Assembly (NCBI RefSeq): GCF_000002075.1
Contig: NW_004797370.1
Span: forward strand, 786,667 to 824,951
DNA length: 38,285 nucleotides
Direction of reading: 5' to 3'
DNA from: Aplysia californica
Taxonomy: Eukaryota; Mollusca; Gastropoda; Aplysiida; Aplysiidae
In this document: positions 9,808 to 19,756 of the stretch, one piece after another
Layout of the letters: each line of letters starts with the position of its first letter
Position numbering within the stretch: the stretch's first letter is position 1
Program-made: the position numbers and the translations under genes
The notes under the pieces: model-generated
Database searches by the model: none
What the model was told of the DNA's origin: nothing
The model's input: only the letters and a program-made list of their open reading frames with translations

Positions 9808-10493
9808 CTTAAAGGGTCTAAAGTTGACACATCGGGTAACATGATCTGACGGTGCTTTAGTGGTATGTTCAGTCAGCATGCTGCTTACACCCAGTGCACA
9901 CTATCAATTTGGATTCTTCGGATTAAGTTGGGGCCGGCCAAATTTTCCCTTATAAATGGATGGAGTAGAAGCTGCCATTTTGGTACAATACGATCAAATT
10001 CAACTACTTTCGACCTTGACCTTCAAAATCAAATGCCTTTGTTTTCAAGGCTGTGAGTCAAATTGGTCATGTTGTGCCCAAATGTAGCTTTTTCCCCCAT
10101 CTATGAAGGAAAGTTTGGCTGGCCTTGACTCAGTCTAATGAATCGGATTGGCAGTGTGCTCTGGGTATTAGACTGTAATTTAATGCGATGCCATAATTGT
10201 TATGACAAGGAATGGAACTAGTTTTGGTCTTTTTATGGCTTGTTGTTTTGGTTTATGAAATGCTGCCTCCTAAATGATTTGTAAATATTTATATTCATGG
10301 GGGTGGGAAACATTTGCATTAATATAAATTTTTAAAAAAATGAGGTACTGATCTGATTCATGACACTCTAAAAGGGTGATGGTCAATGAAAGTTTATATC
10401 ATAGACTTGGATTATATCTTAGACTGTTTGCTCTGATGCATTTATGGTTCAATGTGGAGCACATCAATTGAGCTAAATGAAGGGCAAGTGTGT

Positions 10494-10504
10494 GGGGGGG
10501 GGGG
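10494..10504 (+). repeat. Poly-G run
   Basis: Eleven G in a row in an intron. Confidence 0.85.
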
Positions 10505-10914
10505 CGTTCTGAGTGGACTGGGCTATAGTGAGATAGATGTTATGCTGTTCGCAGTGAAGGTTTTAGAGCGAGGGAAGGTTGATGACATTCAAAAGAGTGC
10601 GCTGTGTAGTAGTATATGTCTATAGTTTTTATTGCTGTATCTTGTGTAACATGCAAATTTTGTGTTTTGGAGGTGAATATAAAAAAAAAAAAGCAGAAGA
10701 AATAAACCTTCAAACTTTTCTCATCGTGAAGAGTTCATCTCTAGTAGCTGATCACGCTGGTGTCATGTGTTTGAGAGTGATTGCTTTGTTGGTTTTTTTG
10801 TTTTTGTTTTTTTTAACTAAAGAAACTGAGTTTTTAAAAGATTTTTTGGGGCGATTTTTTCTGACTTGTCTTGTGAGTTTCGTTTTGTGTTGCATAATTT
10901 TATGCCCTTTTTTT

Positions 10915-10927
10915 GGGGGGGGGGGGG
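10915..10927 (+). repeat. Poly-G run
   Basis: Thirteen G in a row after a T run. Confidence 0.85.
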
Positions 10928-11089
10928 AATATCACATAATCCTACTAGACATCCTGTTCTGAAAAAGGGTTCATGAAAAGATTTAGAGACAGTTGTAGTA
11001 AAGTGCTTCTGAATACATAATATGTAAAAATGTTCATAACCTCTTTCACTTCAAATGTTCGTAGCCTCTTTCATTACTTTCAGATATTC

Positions 11090-11262
11090 ATTGCTAGGTC
11101 TTATTTCTTTACTCTCTCTGTTATTTCTGTCGTCTCTTTTTTTTCCTAGCACTGAATGACCATTATTTCTTCAATGTGCACCTCTTTACTCTAACAAATC
11201 ATCTGGCTCTAGATGGCCGTTATTGTATCTATGTGCCTTTCCTAACTCGAACAAACGAACAA
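11090..11262 (+). repeat. B-family SINE, with a partly repeated tail
   Basis: GCTAGGTCTTATTTCTTTAC, GCACTGAATGACCATTATTT, then a second ATGGCCGTTATTGTATCTAT and CGAACAAACGAACAACC. It ends 48 bases before the acceptor at 11310. Confidence 0.65.
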
Positions 11263-11310
11263 CCACTCAAGTGTTGTAACACCTTTTCTTTCCCCATCTT
11301 TATTCCACAG

Positions 11311-11565
11311 CCACAGATATCCCTGAGGCTAAACCTCCTACTTCAGCCAATGGAGGGACGATCTCCGGATCTGCTGGGGCTCCCCGACCCGTCAGCCCAC
11401 ACAGTGGCTTGGGTATAGGCGCCCCTGTGACCACGTCCCCGCCCAGCCACAATATGTACCCGTTGGGCTCTGTGGGTGCTACGTCCTCATCGCATTCTTT
11501 TGCCTCGGAGTCGAGGGATCATGGGGGATCACGATCACCTTCCCCACCGTCCTACATCATGCTCG
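11311..11565 (+). CDS. GAB1: GAB-family docking protein, Pro/Ser-rich linker exon
   Basis: The exon is entered in phase 1 (C from the previous exon plus CC makes Pro) and reads PTDIPEAKPPTSANGG and onward to SPSPPSYIMLG. It is rich in Ser, Pro and Gly, as expected for the disordered region after the PH domain in GAB proteins. It holds two tyrosines, NMYPL and SYIML; neither is a YxxM site. The acceptor is TATTCCACAG ending at 11310 and the donor is GTGAGA at 11566. It leaves in phase 1, matching the next exon. A second AG six bases into the exon could act as an alternative acceptor without changing the frame. Similarity in this region is compositional only; the assignment rests on splice sites, phase and position. 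Confidence 0.8.
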
Positions 11566-11927
11566 GTGAGAAAACATCCGCATCATCAGTGTTATAAATA
11601 AATAATAAATGACTGAATTATGCTTTGTTGATCCCTGAGGGGAAATTTGGGGTAATGATGGCTAATGTACAAGCATACATAAAAATGGATATTTAAACAC
11701 ACAAGTGTACATACAAAGAATACTAAGTACGCAATATTACACTGATGCAAACAAGTTGCAGACATGCCATTTCTTGTCGCCACTGTGCAGCACCCTGTTA
11801 TTCCTTTATTGTTTGAAGTTTGGGGCAAATTCAAGAAAAAGATATCGACAAAACCAGAACTTTGACTACGGCCTTGTATTTTTTTCAGTTAAAAACTAAA
11901 AAGGAAATAACAACAAAACTGCACACA

Positions 11928-12003
11928 TGTAACACCTTTTATCTTCAGCACTTATGTGACCTATCTGTGTTGCAAGTGCTGTAAAATGCTTACTAAAACA
12001 AAC
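11928..12003 (+). repeat. A-family SINE, 3' half only
   Basis: TGTAACACCTTTTATCTTCA, AGCACTTATGTGACC and AAGTGCTGTAAAATGC. Confidence 0.65.
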
Positions 12004-12154
12004 AAAGGAATGATGCTGACGATGTGTCTATACTTATAGTCATGCATAGTATTTGATTGCATGCCTGAAAGTGCTCTGCAAATGTACACCTGTACACCAA
12101 GCCATGCAAAGTATTACAATATAAAAAGTCAATTATCCCTGTTGGGGAAAATTA

Positions 12155-12806
12155 CAGTGTGGTCAAAAATTCCTGGCGCAACTTTTTGTCAAATGTGTCC
12201 CTAACTATCATACATAGACTCTCCAGCTTTTGTACAATGACTTGTATCAATTTGTCTTAAGAGATCAATGTTTTTGTAAACACCTGTCAGCTGTATTTTA
12301 GAAAATTCCTTATTAAACACAAATAAAAAATCGTAGTGGATGGTTTCTACCGATTTTAAAAGGTTTACAGCTGGGGCAATGTCGCTTTTAAAAGTAAAAG
12401 CAAGCCCGTCATTTTTTTTTTTATCGTTCCACTATCTTTATTGAACACTTGTTTTGAGAATCAAAACTGCAAAAATGTGTTCACTACATAATGAATTTCT
12501 CGTAACAAGTTTTGCTTGTAAAAAGTGTCATTTGTGAGCTGTGACATAGGCCATATGAGTGTTCAAAATGTGTGTGAGAAGCAGGAAGTGCTGTGAACAA
12601 TCCCATTTTCCGCCTGACGGAGATTTATAGTACTTTATATAAATTTATGAAGAAAAGTTTTTTAATCTTGCCTTAATTGTTGTGGGAAAATATGATGTAG
12701 TTCAGACAAATTGATACAAATTGCTGTTCAAAGTATGGATAACATTGATTCACTCATTAAAGAGATATTTGAGGATAAGTTGGGCCACGAATTTTCGACC
12801 ACACTG
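12155..12806. mobile_element. Tc1/mariner-type MITE
   Basis: The left end is CAGTGTGGTCAAAAATTCCT; the right end on the other strand is CAGTGTGGTCGAAAATTCGT. The inverted ends match over about 30 bases with four mismatches. TA lies on both sides (12153-12154 and 12807-12808). It is 652 bp with no transposase frame, so non-autonomous. Confidence 0.85.
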
Positions 12807-12890
12807 TAGTTGGAAAATCCGGAGTTAAGTTCTTCTTTGACAAGTTTGGCAAGTTTTCATGATTACATTCCGAAATAACATCCTGTAAGT

Positions 12891-13287
12891 TGCCCCTCGG
12901 GGCGGTGCCACTGACTGAAGTTTCTTTAGGCCATTCCCAAATGGGGGACATTTCTCGTTCTAGTGCACAGTAGAATTGTAAATGGGCTGATCTAACAATG
13001 TCATGCTCATAACTGTGCCTGAACTATAACAGGGAACTGCTGCTTTTTTTTTTCCTAATCCTTACTATCGTCATTTTCCTCTACTTCTTTTGCATGTTTG
13101 TCACACTCTTGTGACCCGCTATTTCTGTGATGCCTTGATAGTCGAAGCAGACTTTGTGCTGCTGGCTGAAGCTAAAGAGGTGAGCAGAGTAAGTCTGATT
13201 CCCTGTAAGGACTTCTCTGTTGACATCCACCTCTTGGCGCTCATATGACCTTATGTAGTTGCGAGCGCCGTAAAACCTTACTAAAAC
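12891..13287 (+). repeat. C-family SINE, full length
   Basis: It runs from CCCCTCGGGGCGGTGCCACT to the tail GGCGCTC...GAGCGCC and GTAAAACCTTACTAAAAC. The hairpin arms are perfect. Confidence 0.85.
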
Positions 13288-13304
13288 ATTTCCACTCCTG
13301 TGTG

Positions 13305-13455
13305 GGGATGGGTATTTTTTTAATTGAGGGTCGCCATCTGACTTTCTGTACGTTGTATCCCTCCCAGCCCAGGTTGGCCCTGACCACAGGATTGAAGCAT
13401 TCGGCCTCCTAAATGGCCTAACTAGTGTTGATAGGTGTATAAAACATCTATAAAT
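13305..13455 (+). repeat. D-family SINE
   Basis: TTGTATCCCTCCCAGCCCAG, GTTGGCCCTGACCACAGG, GGCCTCCTAAATGGCC and GTTGATAGGTGTATAAAACA. It ends about 95 bases before the exon at 13549. Confidence 0.7.
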
Positions 13456-13548
13456 AGATTATTTTTACTATGTTCCCAAATGCTGTGCAAATATCGTTGA
13501 GTGTTACATATGGTCAGGATGCTTTTTTTTTTCTCTTTGTCTCTCCAG

Positions 13549-14601
13549 AAGAGTGCAAGACAGGCCAGCCACATACTTCGGAGGACGTCCCTAACTACGT
13601 TGCTCCGCCCCCACCTGTCAAAGCAGCACCCAACGTGGCGGATGAGGAGCATGATGATGTATTCTTGAAACAACATGTCCCGGCACCAAGGGAAGTTCCT
13701 TCGCGTGGTTCTGCCTCATTTAACGTTTATCAAGTCCCTCCCGCTCGGAACGGTGGCGGTAGGTTCCCAGCTGATGACGATGATTCCCACCGGACTTCGT
13801 ATGATGTCCCACCACCTCGTCGCGATGTCAGTCCGAGGATGAACAATGTAGGTGGTGGTTGGACGGACTCTGTGGTTTCATCCAGCAGTGGACGACCAAA
13901 CACCCCGGACAGCTACGACTACCCTCCGCCTCGCCTGGACTCAACGACCTCATCCGAAGGAGGTGACCTCCCACCGGAGAGACCTCCTAGAATGACCCAC
14001 CACGTCCCATCGCCTTACCAGAACCTTCCTTCAGATTTGAATACCGTCATTGCTCCACCACGCACCCACCAGACCACCATGTCTATTGGCTATGATATCC
14101 CACGGTCCTCGTTGGCTGGAAGAGGCGTGGTTCCGCCTCCTAGACCGTGTCAGACCTCCACACCCTCGCCTGCATCATCATCAACTTTGTCCACAATCAC
14201 ACCTCCCCCGCCTAAACCTCATCGCCCTAGCACTTCAGCCATTCACGCATATTTGAACGCGCCGACAAAGCGGCCCTCGTCCGGAGAACTTAAAAGCGGA
14301 GGAAGCGACACAGACACATCGTCGGACAGAGGAGGGGCTGGCGGTGGTAGCGACCAGGTAGATGCCAGTGACCGCTTCACTCCACCGGCCATCCCCCCTC
14401 CCCGCCACGGCTCTGGGACGGATGCTCTAGACGGCCCGTCTGTCAGTCCCCACTCCGCCCTCTACCAGACCCCGCCCCCCTCCTCCTCCTCAGCTTCCTC
14501 CTCCTCCTCAGGTGCCCCCGCGAGGCCCCCTGCCCGTGCTCCACCACAGGTGCCCTCAGTCAGTTCTATATCCAGCGACAACAGCACCTCTCAAGTTCAG
14601 G
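13549..14601 (+). CDS. GAB1: GAB-family docking protein, large exon with YxxP motifs
   Basis: This 351-codon exon is the main scaffold part. It starts EECKTGQPHTSEDVPNYVAP after CTCTCCAG (13541-13548). It leaves at a strong donor, CAGG/GTAGGT, at 14602. Five tyrosines have Pro at +3: YQVP 13728, YDVP 13800, YDYP 13914, YDIP 14091 and YQTP 14463. pYxxP is the CRK/CRKL SH2 consensus, and vertebrate GAB1 has a similar series (YDIP, YQIP). Polyproline motifs include PPERPPR and PPPPKPHRP (14202-14228), the latter where GAB1/2 carry their GRB2 SH3 site. The 3' part is Ser/Pro-rich low complexity. No YxxM (PI3K p85) site is seen. The open frame reaches back to 13470, but those codons are intron pyrimidine tract. 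A second GT four bases downstream (14606) is weaker and is not needed. Confidence 0.88.
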
Positions 14602-14684
14602 GTAGGTAGTATGGTTAAGTTCAGACATTCATTTGTTCTCAATATTTTCAAAGTTTAAAATACATTTTTCTTCCTTTATAGTAA

Positions 14685-14755
14685 TATTAACAGGTTGCAT
14701 TTATATAGCATGTTGCCCTACTATAAGTTTTCAAGTAGCTGCAATGCTCTATATT
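14685..14755 (-). repeat. Reverse-strand SINE tail
   Basis: AGGTTGCATTTATATAGCAT is the reverse of the 3' tail seen in the SINE at 18257 (ATATGCGCTATACAAATGC). Confidence 0.4.
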
Positions 14756-15534
14756 AACATCCCCACAGTTTGGTCTTCTGTCATATGTTATGTGCTTTTT
14801 TTTATGTGGCTGGGCCTACTTTTTTTCCCCCTTTGTCTTATCTGTCAACCATCGCTCTTGCTATTTATCCCTGAATTAAACAACTGTTATCTTTTAGATG
14901 TACTGCTCTTTACTAAAACTAAGAGATTATACTCTTATAGCAGGAAGTGATGCCTGCAGATGAATGAAGTTGAAGAAATAAGTGTCATGAGTTTTGTTTG
15001 TCAGGGTATAAGAAAAAGAGTCATGCTTATTTTGCTTTCCCCATTTCTTTCTTTCAGTTTGGATTTCATTTTGAGACAGTGACCTGTCTGTTGACAATTT
15101 ATGCAGTTTTTGTTTACATTCTGTAGAGCTCTGTTATTTTTTCATTGTTTTGACTTCTTTTTTTCTTTGTTTTTTCTTTCACCTGCTTTGGAAAAGGTGT
15201 CTCAGTTTGTAAGTGTAAATTATTTTTACAGTAGGGGTATGTTTGTTTTTTAAAATCTGCTATGTTCACTTTTTGTTTCCTTGAATTTTGTTTAAAATGT
15301 TATGGCACACAGATGTCTTTCTATAGCCTTGCAATTGTTTTTAAATAATTTAGCATCATGTAGTGTGCACGGGTGATTAAAAAAAAAATGTTTGGTCACT
15401 ACTGTTTCAGAAATTGTTCATGCGTCGACACTTATCTGGTGATTGATGGGTTTAAAAAATACTTAAAGCTTTACTTTCCGCCTTGAGCATATTCTGGAAA
15501 TTAAAAAATGAAGTACTGTTTAGGGAGGGAGAGA

Positions 15535-15650
15535 GGGAGGCATGGCACCGGTTGGTGCTACTTTTTTCTTTCCCTCAGTCCAGTCTTTTCCTTTGCACTA
15601 AATGACTGTTGTCTCATCGATATGTTAACTATACGCCTAACAAGCATAAA
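15535..15650 (+). repeat. B-family SINE, diverged
   Basis: GGCACCGGTTGGTGCTAC, TTTGCACTAAATGACTGTTG and TCATCGATATGTTAACTA. Confidence 0.5.
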
Positions 15651-15760
15651 GGAGTTTTAAAATTTATGTTCCTGATGTCTTTCCTTGAGCTGAGTGCCGT
15701 GCAATTAAGAACACTGTTCTGTGTACTCAGCTAGTGCTTACTTCATTGAGGACACACACT

Positions 15761-15965
15761 GGGTGGCTGGCGGGTGCCCCGGTGTGGTTTGCTCCTTCTT
15801 TCCATTTCAAACATCTATCAAAAGGAGGAGAGGTGAGGATGATTATCATCCTTATCTCTCCTCCTTTTTTGTGTTTGTTACTCTCTTTTAACACCACTAA
15901 TCTTTGGCACTTGTATGACTTTATTGTGTTGCAAGTGCCATAAAACTTTCACTAAAACTGAAGAA
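15761..15965 (+). repeat. A-family SINE, full length
   Basis: GGGTGGCTGGCGGGTGCCCC through TTGGCACTTGTATGAC, GCAAGTGCCATAAAAC and CACTAAAACTGA. The stem arms GGCACTT (15906-15912) and AAGTGCC (15933-15939) are perfect. Confidence 0.8.
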
Positions 15966-16364
15966 AAAAAAAAGGATACACAATCTGCTCCTTAGACTTC
16001 GCTATGGGGGAACTTTAAGAAGAATGAAGCACACCTCTGTAATTCATACAGATTTTTCAGCTCTATTTTCTTCATATGAAACTTTAAAAGGCTGGTAACT
16101 CCACGCATACTATATATACTATGCAAATTCGTGTTTCTGATTTGTGCATGAGGGTTCGAAATGTGCCACAACATTGCCTTTGGTCTGCTGCTGATCGGAC
16201 ATATGCGTTCGATACTCCAAGAGTTAATGTACTTGTGGCTGTGACTTGGTAGTTTGCACTTTCTTCACGAAGCTGCTTGCCTTTCATGTGTGTATCTTTT
16301 ATTGTAGTTTATAGTGTGTTCACGCATTTAGTATCTCCATCTATCAGCTAAGATGCTGTTTCAC

Positions 16365-16442
16365 TTCCTGATCAGTCTGGCTAGGAAAAGCCGGTCTCTC
16401 AAATAATCTTAATTGTGTTTGTGGAGGTGTTAAATATTTACA
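16365..16442 (+). repeat. D-type tail
   Basis: AATAATCTTAATTGTGTTTG and GGAGGTGTTAAATATTTACA. Confidence 0.5.
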
Positions 16443-16509
16443 ATGAATCTTCAAGTTTGCTTCTGTAATGATTGTTTATCTATCACTGCTTCCTCTTGTG
16501 GGCACACCA

Positions 16510-16690
16510 ATAGCTAGGTTGGTTTTCTGTTGGACTGTGCTGCAGATGACCCTGGTTCGAATCACAATGGGCTGTTCTTGCGTTTGGGTTGCTTTGCAAG
16601 TTTTATTGTCTCTTCGCCAACTAGGCTCACAGTAAATGGTGATTGACATCAAGTTTAGTTTGGAGGTCGTGCCTCCTCTGAAATAACATA
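16510..16690 (+). repeat. Possible tRNA-headed SINE fragment
   Basis: CTGGTTCGAATCACAATGGG (16550-16569) contains a B box and is followed by the GTTCTTG typical of these heads; the rest is not well matched. Confidence 0.35.
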
Positions 16691-16904
16691 ACAAACAGCT
16701 GAACATCCACACAATTTTCTTTTTATTGTTCTCTATCGCTGGCAAGCTGTTGTATCGTTCTAAGCCCAGAAAGCAAAATATTTGCAGGAGAGAGTAAAAA
16801 CTGTTTCAGTTCATTCACAAATTGTTCCTACTTTTGTATCTTTTCTTGCATTTTTCAGCGTTTAGAATTTAAATTTTAACCAAATATTTCATGAGTATAT
16901 GTGA

Positions 16905-16975
16905 CCGATACCACACATTAAGACCACCTCTTAGATAACTTAATAGTGTTGATAGGGTGTTAAACCCATACCATT
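16905..16975 (+). repeat. D-type tail
   Basis: ACCTCTTAGATAACTTAATA and GTGTTGATAGGGTGTTAAAC. Confidence 0.5.
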
Positions 16976-17295
16976 TCACCATTTTCACAGATTAAGAAAC
17001 TGCAATTAAAATTTTATTTTTTCAAACTTTTTGGTTTAGTATAAATGAAGAACAGCTAGCTGATGAAACTCTTTCTTTTTGGTTTTTGTCAACTGAAAGA
17101 TGGCTGGATCGTGTAGAACTGAAAGCACTGTGCACCACTGCTGAATAGAGCAAAGACACTGCACTGAGTTTTTTTTTTTTTTTACTGTGTTGTAGTAAAC
17201 TGGAGGAACTCCATTATAATTTGATTTTGATGATAGGTTCTCTGTGAATTTATTCTTCACTCTGGATATTTACAGTCTTAAATAAAAGCAAATTT

Positions 17296-17370
17296 TTTTA
17301 GGGCACCACTGGTAGGTCCTCCTATTTTTCTTTCACTCTGTTGTTTCTGCCTGTCGTTCGCTTCCCTTTC
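17296..17370 (+). repeat. B-family SINE, 5' half
   Basis: AGGGCACCACTGGTAGGTCC and CTCTGTTGTTTCTGCCTGTC; the tail is absent. Confidence 0.65.
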
Positions 17371-17464
17371 AAGTATATCATAGTGAGGGTAAGGAAGTAA
17401 GGTTGAGTTTACCCTATTGTGAAAACTCAATATACCATAAAATGCGTCGTTCTTATTTACATTG

Positions 17465-17500
17465 TCTGTTTGTAAAAGTTAGGCTTTGTGCTGTTGCACA
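17465..17500 (+). repeat. D-type head fragment
   Basis: AGTTAGGCTTTGTGCTGTTG and CACACATAAGAAC. Confidence 0.35.
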
Positions 17501-17575
17501 CATAAGAACAAGTGAGTTATGTTGTCAGAGATGCATATTTTCCAAATAAATTTGGAAATTCATATTTCGCTTGTT

Positions 17576-17584
17576 CTCTCTCTC

Positions 17585-17637
<53 letters not shown>

Positions 17638-17677
17638 TTCTGTTTCTCTCTCATTCTTTCTCAGTCTCTCTCTCTTT

Positions 17678-17749
<72 letters not shown>

Positions 17750-17766
17750 ATCTCTCTCTCTCTTCT
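17576..17766 (+). repeat. TC microsatellite
   Basis: Nearly pure (TC)n in two blocks separated by a TC-rich interrupted stretch. The Ser/Leu open frames here are artefacts of the repeat. Confidence 0.97.
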
Positions 17767-18224
17767 GGGATACTGATCCCAAAATGGTGTGAATTGTGTC
17801 TTTTGTGGCTTAAAATATTTATAACCAGTCACTTGTTCTATTCTTTGTGCTCTGTTGTGGCTGTTTGGTGTCCTCTACTTAATTGTCTATGGAATTGTTG
17901 ACGGTCTTGTCTTAGACTGAAGCACGAAAATTCCTGTTGTCTTTGACTTAAGTACAGATTGTTTGCTACCTCAGAAATACAAAGTGCTGTAGATCTGAAA
18001 TTTATGACCATTTTTGAGTATGTAAGACCATGAAGTCAGAAACCAAATTTTTCTATCTGCTCTATCAAAATCGTAGGATTGTTCAGAGTCATTATCGTGT
18101 TATTCAAAGACTTGCATTTAAAATAGGTTGACATGTTGTTGTGGAATTTAAACATTTTAATGTCAAATTTCTCAATACTAGGTACTGAGCAGATAGAACT
18201 TTGTACTTCTAGGGTAGCGAGTCA

Positions 18225-18630
18225 GACGACACCTTGGGTAGGTTCTACATCTTTACGTTGGCTAGTGGTTAGGCTCTCGGACTCGCAACCGTAAGGTCGT
18301 GGGTTCGAATCCCGTCAGGGACCCGACGTTGTGTTCTTGAAAGATCTTGTCAGTTTGTTAGTGTTTGAGCGCTTAATCAACTGCTTGCACTGTATGCTTC
18401 CCGGGAAGCTGAGAATGTTTCGGAGTGTTCTATGGTCTGCTGGAGTAATAATATAGTGTAAAGCGCATAGAGCCTGCTGTTGAGTGGGGATATGCGCTAT
18501 ACAAATGCTATTTATTATTTATTTATTTATTATTACTTTGTCTCTGTTGATTTTATCTGTGGATTGAGCTTCTTCTCAGCACCAAATGGCAGTTGTTGTT
18601 TTTTTATATCTATGTGCTTATCTTAACTCA
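18225..18630 (+). repeat. B SINE split by a younger tRNA-headed SINE
   Basis: B sequence GACACCTTGGGTAGGTTCTA stops at about 18256 and resumes with TTTGTCTCTGTTGATTTTAT at about 18537, ending AGCACCAAATGGCAGTTGTT and TTATCTTAACTCAAA. Confidence 0.6.
18257..18535 (+). repeat. tRNA-headed SINE
   Basis: The A-box-like GCTAGTGGTTAGGCTC is at 18261 and a perfect B box GGTTCGAATCC at 18302-18312. The 3' end has the hairpin arms AGCGCATA (18462-18469) and TATGCGCT (18491-18498), then a TATTTATT tail. It inserted into a B SINE, so it is younger than that copy. Confidence 0.8.
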
Positions 18631-18648
18631 AATTTTATTACATTTTCC

Positions 18649-18840
18649 ATGGGTGCTTGGCAGTTGTTTTGGTGTGGTTTTGTCCATCTTTCCTATTAAA
18701 CATCTATCTTCCATATCCCTCCTGCTCCTTTTTGTATTTGGTACTCTCTTGTAACACCTCTGTAACCGTCGGCTCTTATATGACCTAATTGTCATTGTGT
18801 TTGAAGTGCCTTAAAATTAAAACTCTTACTAAAACTAACT
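18649..18840 (+). repeat. A-family SINE
   Basis: ATGGGTGCTTGGCAGTTG, CTCTCTTGTAACACCTCTG and CTCTTATATGACCTAATTG, then AAAACTCTTACTAAAACTAA. Confidence 0.75.
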
Positions 18841-19378
18841 TTTCCATGAGTGACTTTTGGTTGGCTTTTGTTTTGGAATTGTGTTGAAAAGTTTCTATAT
18901 AACAGTACATAAATCTTTTTGTTTTAAATATATGAAAGGTATTTACTAATTAAGTAATTTCACCATAATGGTAGTGTTTTGAATTTGTTCAATTTGTTTT
19001 TGTTTCCCATATATATTTTATTCAGTAATTCCAGTGGTCAGTTGGTTTGGGATTTTCTGATTGCTTCTTTTAATGGCTTCTTCCATCTTGTTTTGTTTGA
19101 GATTGATTGTGGATGGCAGGAAGGTTGTATATCACATGCTTTGGTATATCGGTCATTCATGAGTCAGAACTACGTACTTTGGTATTACGTATTAGTCTGT
19201 CATAAATCGAAACAAAATAATTTGGTACATTGTTGATGAATTAGAACAGAATACTTCGGTATATTGTTCGTTCAGAGTATAAAATTCTTGTATTTGGCAT
19301 ATCCTTTTTTTTTTTTTATTTGTTCGAAGGGGGCTTTGAGTGCAGTGCAAAAAATGTATTCCTCTTTGTTTTTTGCAG

Positions 19379-19460
19379 ACGAGGGTTGCAGTATCTTCAG
19401 CACGCAAAGAACTCGCAGCTTCAAGAGACAACACAATGTAAACAACAATATCCCACAGAA
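19379..19460 (+). CDS. GAB1: GAB-family docking protein, small basic exon
   Basis: An 82-base exon sits between a strong acceptor (CTCTTTGTTTTTTGCAG ending at 19378) and a strong donor (GTGAGT at 19461). Entered in phase 1 it reads DEGCSIFSTQRTRSFKRQHN then VNNNIPQ, and it leaves in phase 2. That is exactly the phase shift needed to join the exon at 13549 to the frame of the exon at 21482. RTRSFKR resembles the ITRSFARD stretch that precedes the SPRPDSV region in human GAB1. The length is not a multiple of three, so skipping it would shift the frame downstream. It is easy to miss because no long open frame marks it. Confidence 0.8.
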
Positions 19461-19756
19461 GTGAGTGTTAGAGTTGCGTGCCAGATTGGATGAAATGTCT
19501 CTTTAATCTCAGGGATCGTGGTAATGGTTACACCTCGTGTCTTCCACTGCACAAACGTAAATGACATCAGAGCTGTGCTTCTCTTCCTCCGAGACCTTAT
19601 ATTGACAACACTCTGAATGGAAATTACAGCAACTGCAGCAGAACTGCACTAACCCCTACATGACACTGGACAAAAGGGCGAGAGCCCAGCTGTTGCTGGA
19701 TTGATAACAACACATTGTGTCTTTATTATAGTGTGCTAAATCAAAGCTTTGATCTT

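Larger units (their letters stand above)
3121..11310 (+). other. Large intron (8.2 kb)
   Basis: It starts with GTAAGT and ends with TTCCACAG. Repeats listed separately fill parts of it: D, A, B, TTAA-flanked MITE, minisatellite, ATT microsatellites and G/C runs. The stretches 3863-5100, 5640-6260, 6700-7130, 7570-7850 and 9812-11080 show no convincing exon or recognisable element; most are AT-rich, and 5880-5970 is pyrimidine-rich. An undetected exon with a length divisible by three cannot be excluded. Confidence 0.7.
11566..13548 (+). other. Intron holding a Tc1/mariner-type MITE and three SINEs
   Basis: It runs from GTGAGA to CTCTCCAG. It contains a stretch with GATCCCTGAGGGGAAATTT (11630-11648), a truncated A copy (11928-12003), a 652-bp TA-flanked MITE, a full C SINE and a D SINE. 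No exon was seen. Confidence 0.75.
14602..19378 (+). other. Large intron (4.8 kb)
   Basis: It runs from GTAGGT to TTTTGCAG. It holds a reverse-strand SINE tail (14685-14755), B, A and D copies, the TC microsatellite, and a B copy split by a tRNA-headed SINE. 14760-15530 and 15966-16360 are AT-rich with no recognisable element. Confidence 0.72.

Noticed and set aside
13470-13548. Possible start codon at 13470 for the large open frame
   Set aside because: A pyrimidine tract and CAG at 13541-13548 precede clear GAB-like coding sequence, and phase agrees with splicing from 11565.
14602-14606. Alternative donor at 14606 joining directly to 21482
   Set aside because: It gives the correct frame but is a weaker site; the exon at 19379 with strong sites supplies the same phase shift using the stronger donor at 14602.
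15195-15212. Microexon GTGTCTCAGTTT before GTAAGT
   Set aside because: It is only 12 bases with a weak acceptor and no family evidence; the known exons already join in frame without it.
17512-17901. Long Ser/Leu open frames in three forward frames
   Set aside because: They are the translation of a TC microsatellite; no stop codon can arise in pure TC repeats.
18257-18330. tRNA gene
   Set aside because: The A and B boxes are present, but the sequence continues into a SINE body and tail and a full cloverleaf with an acceptor stem is not seen.
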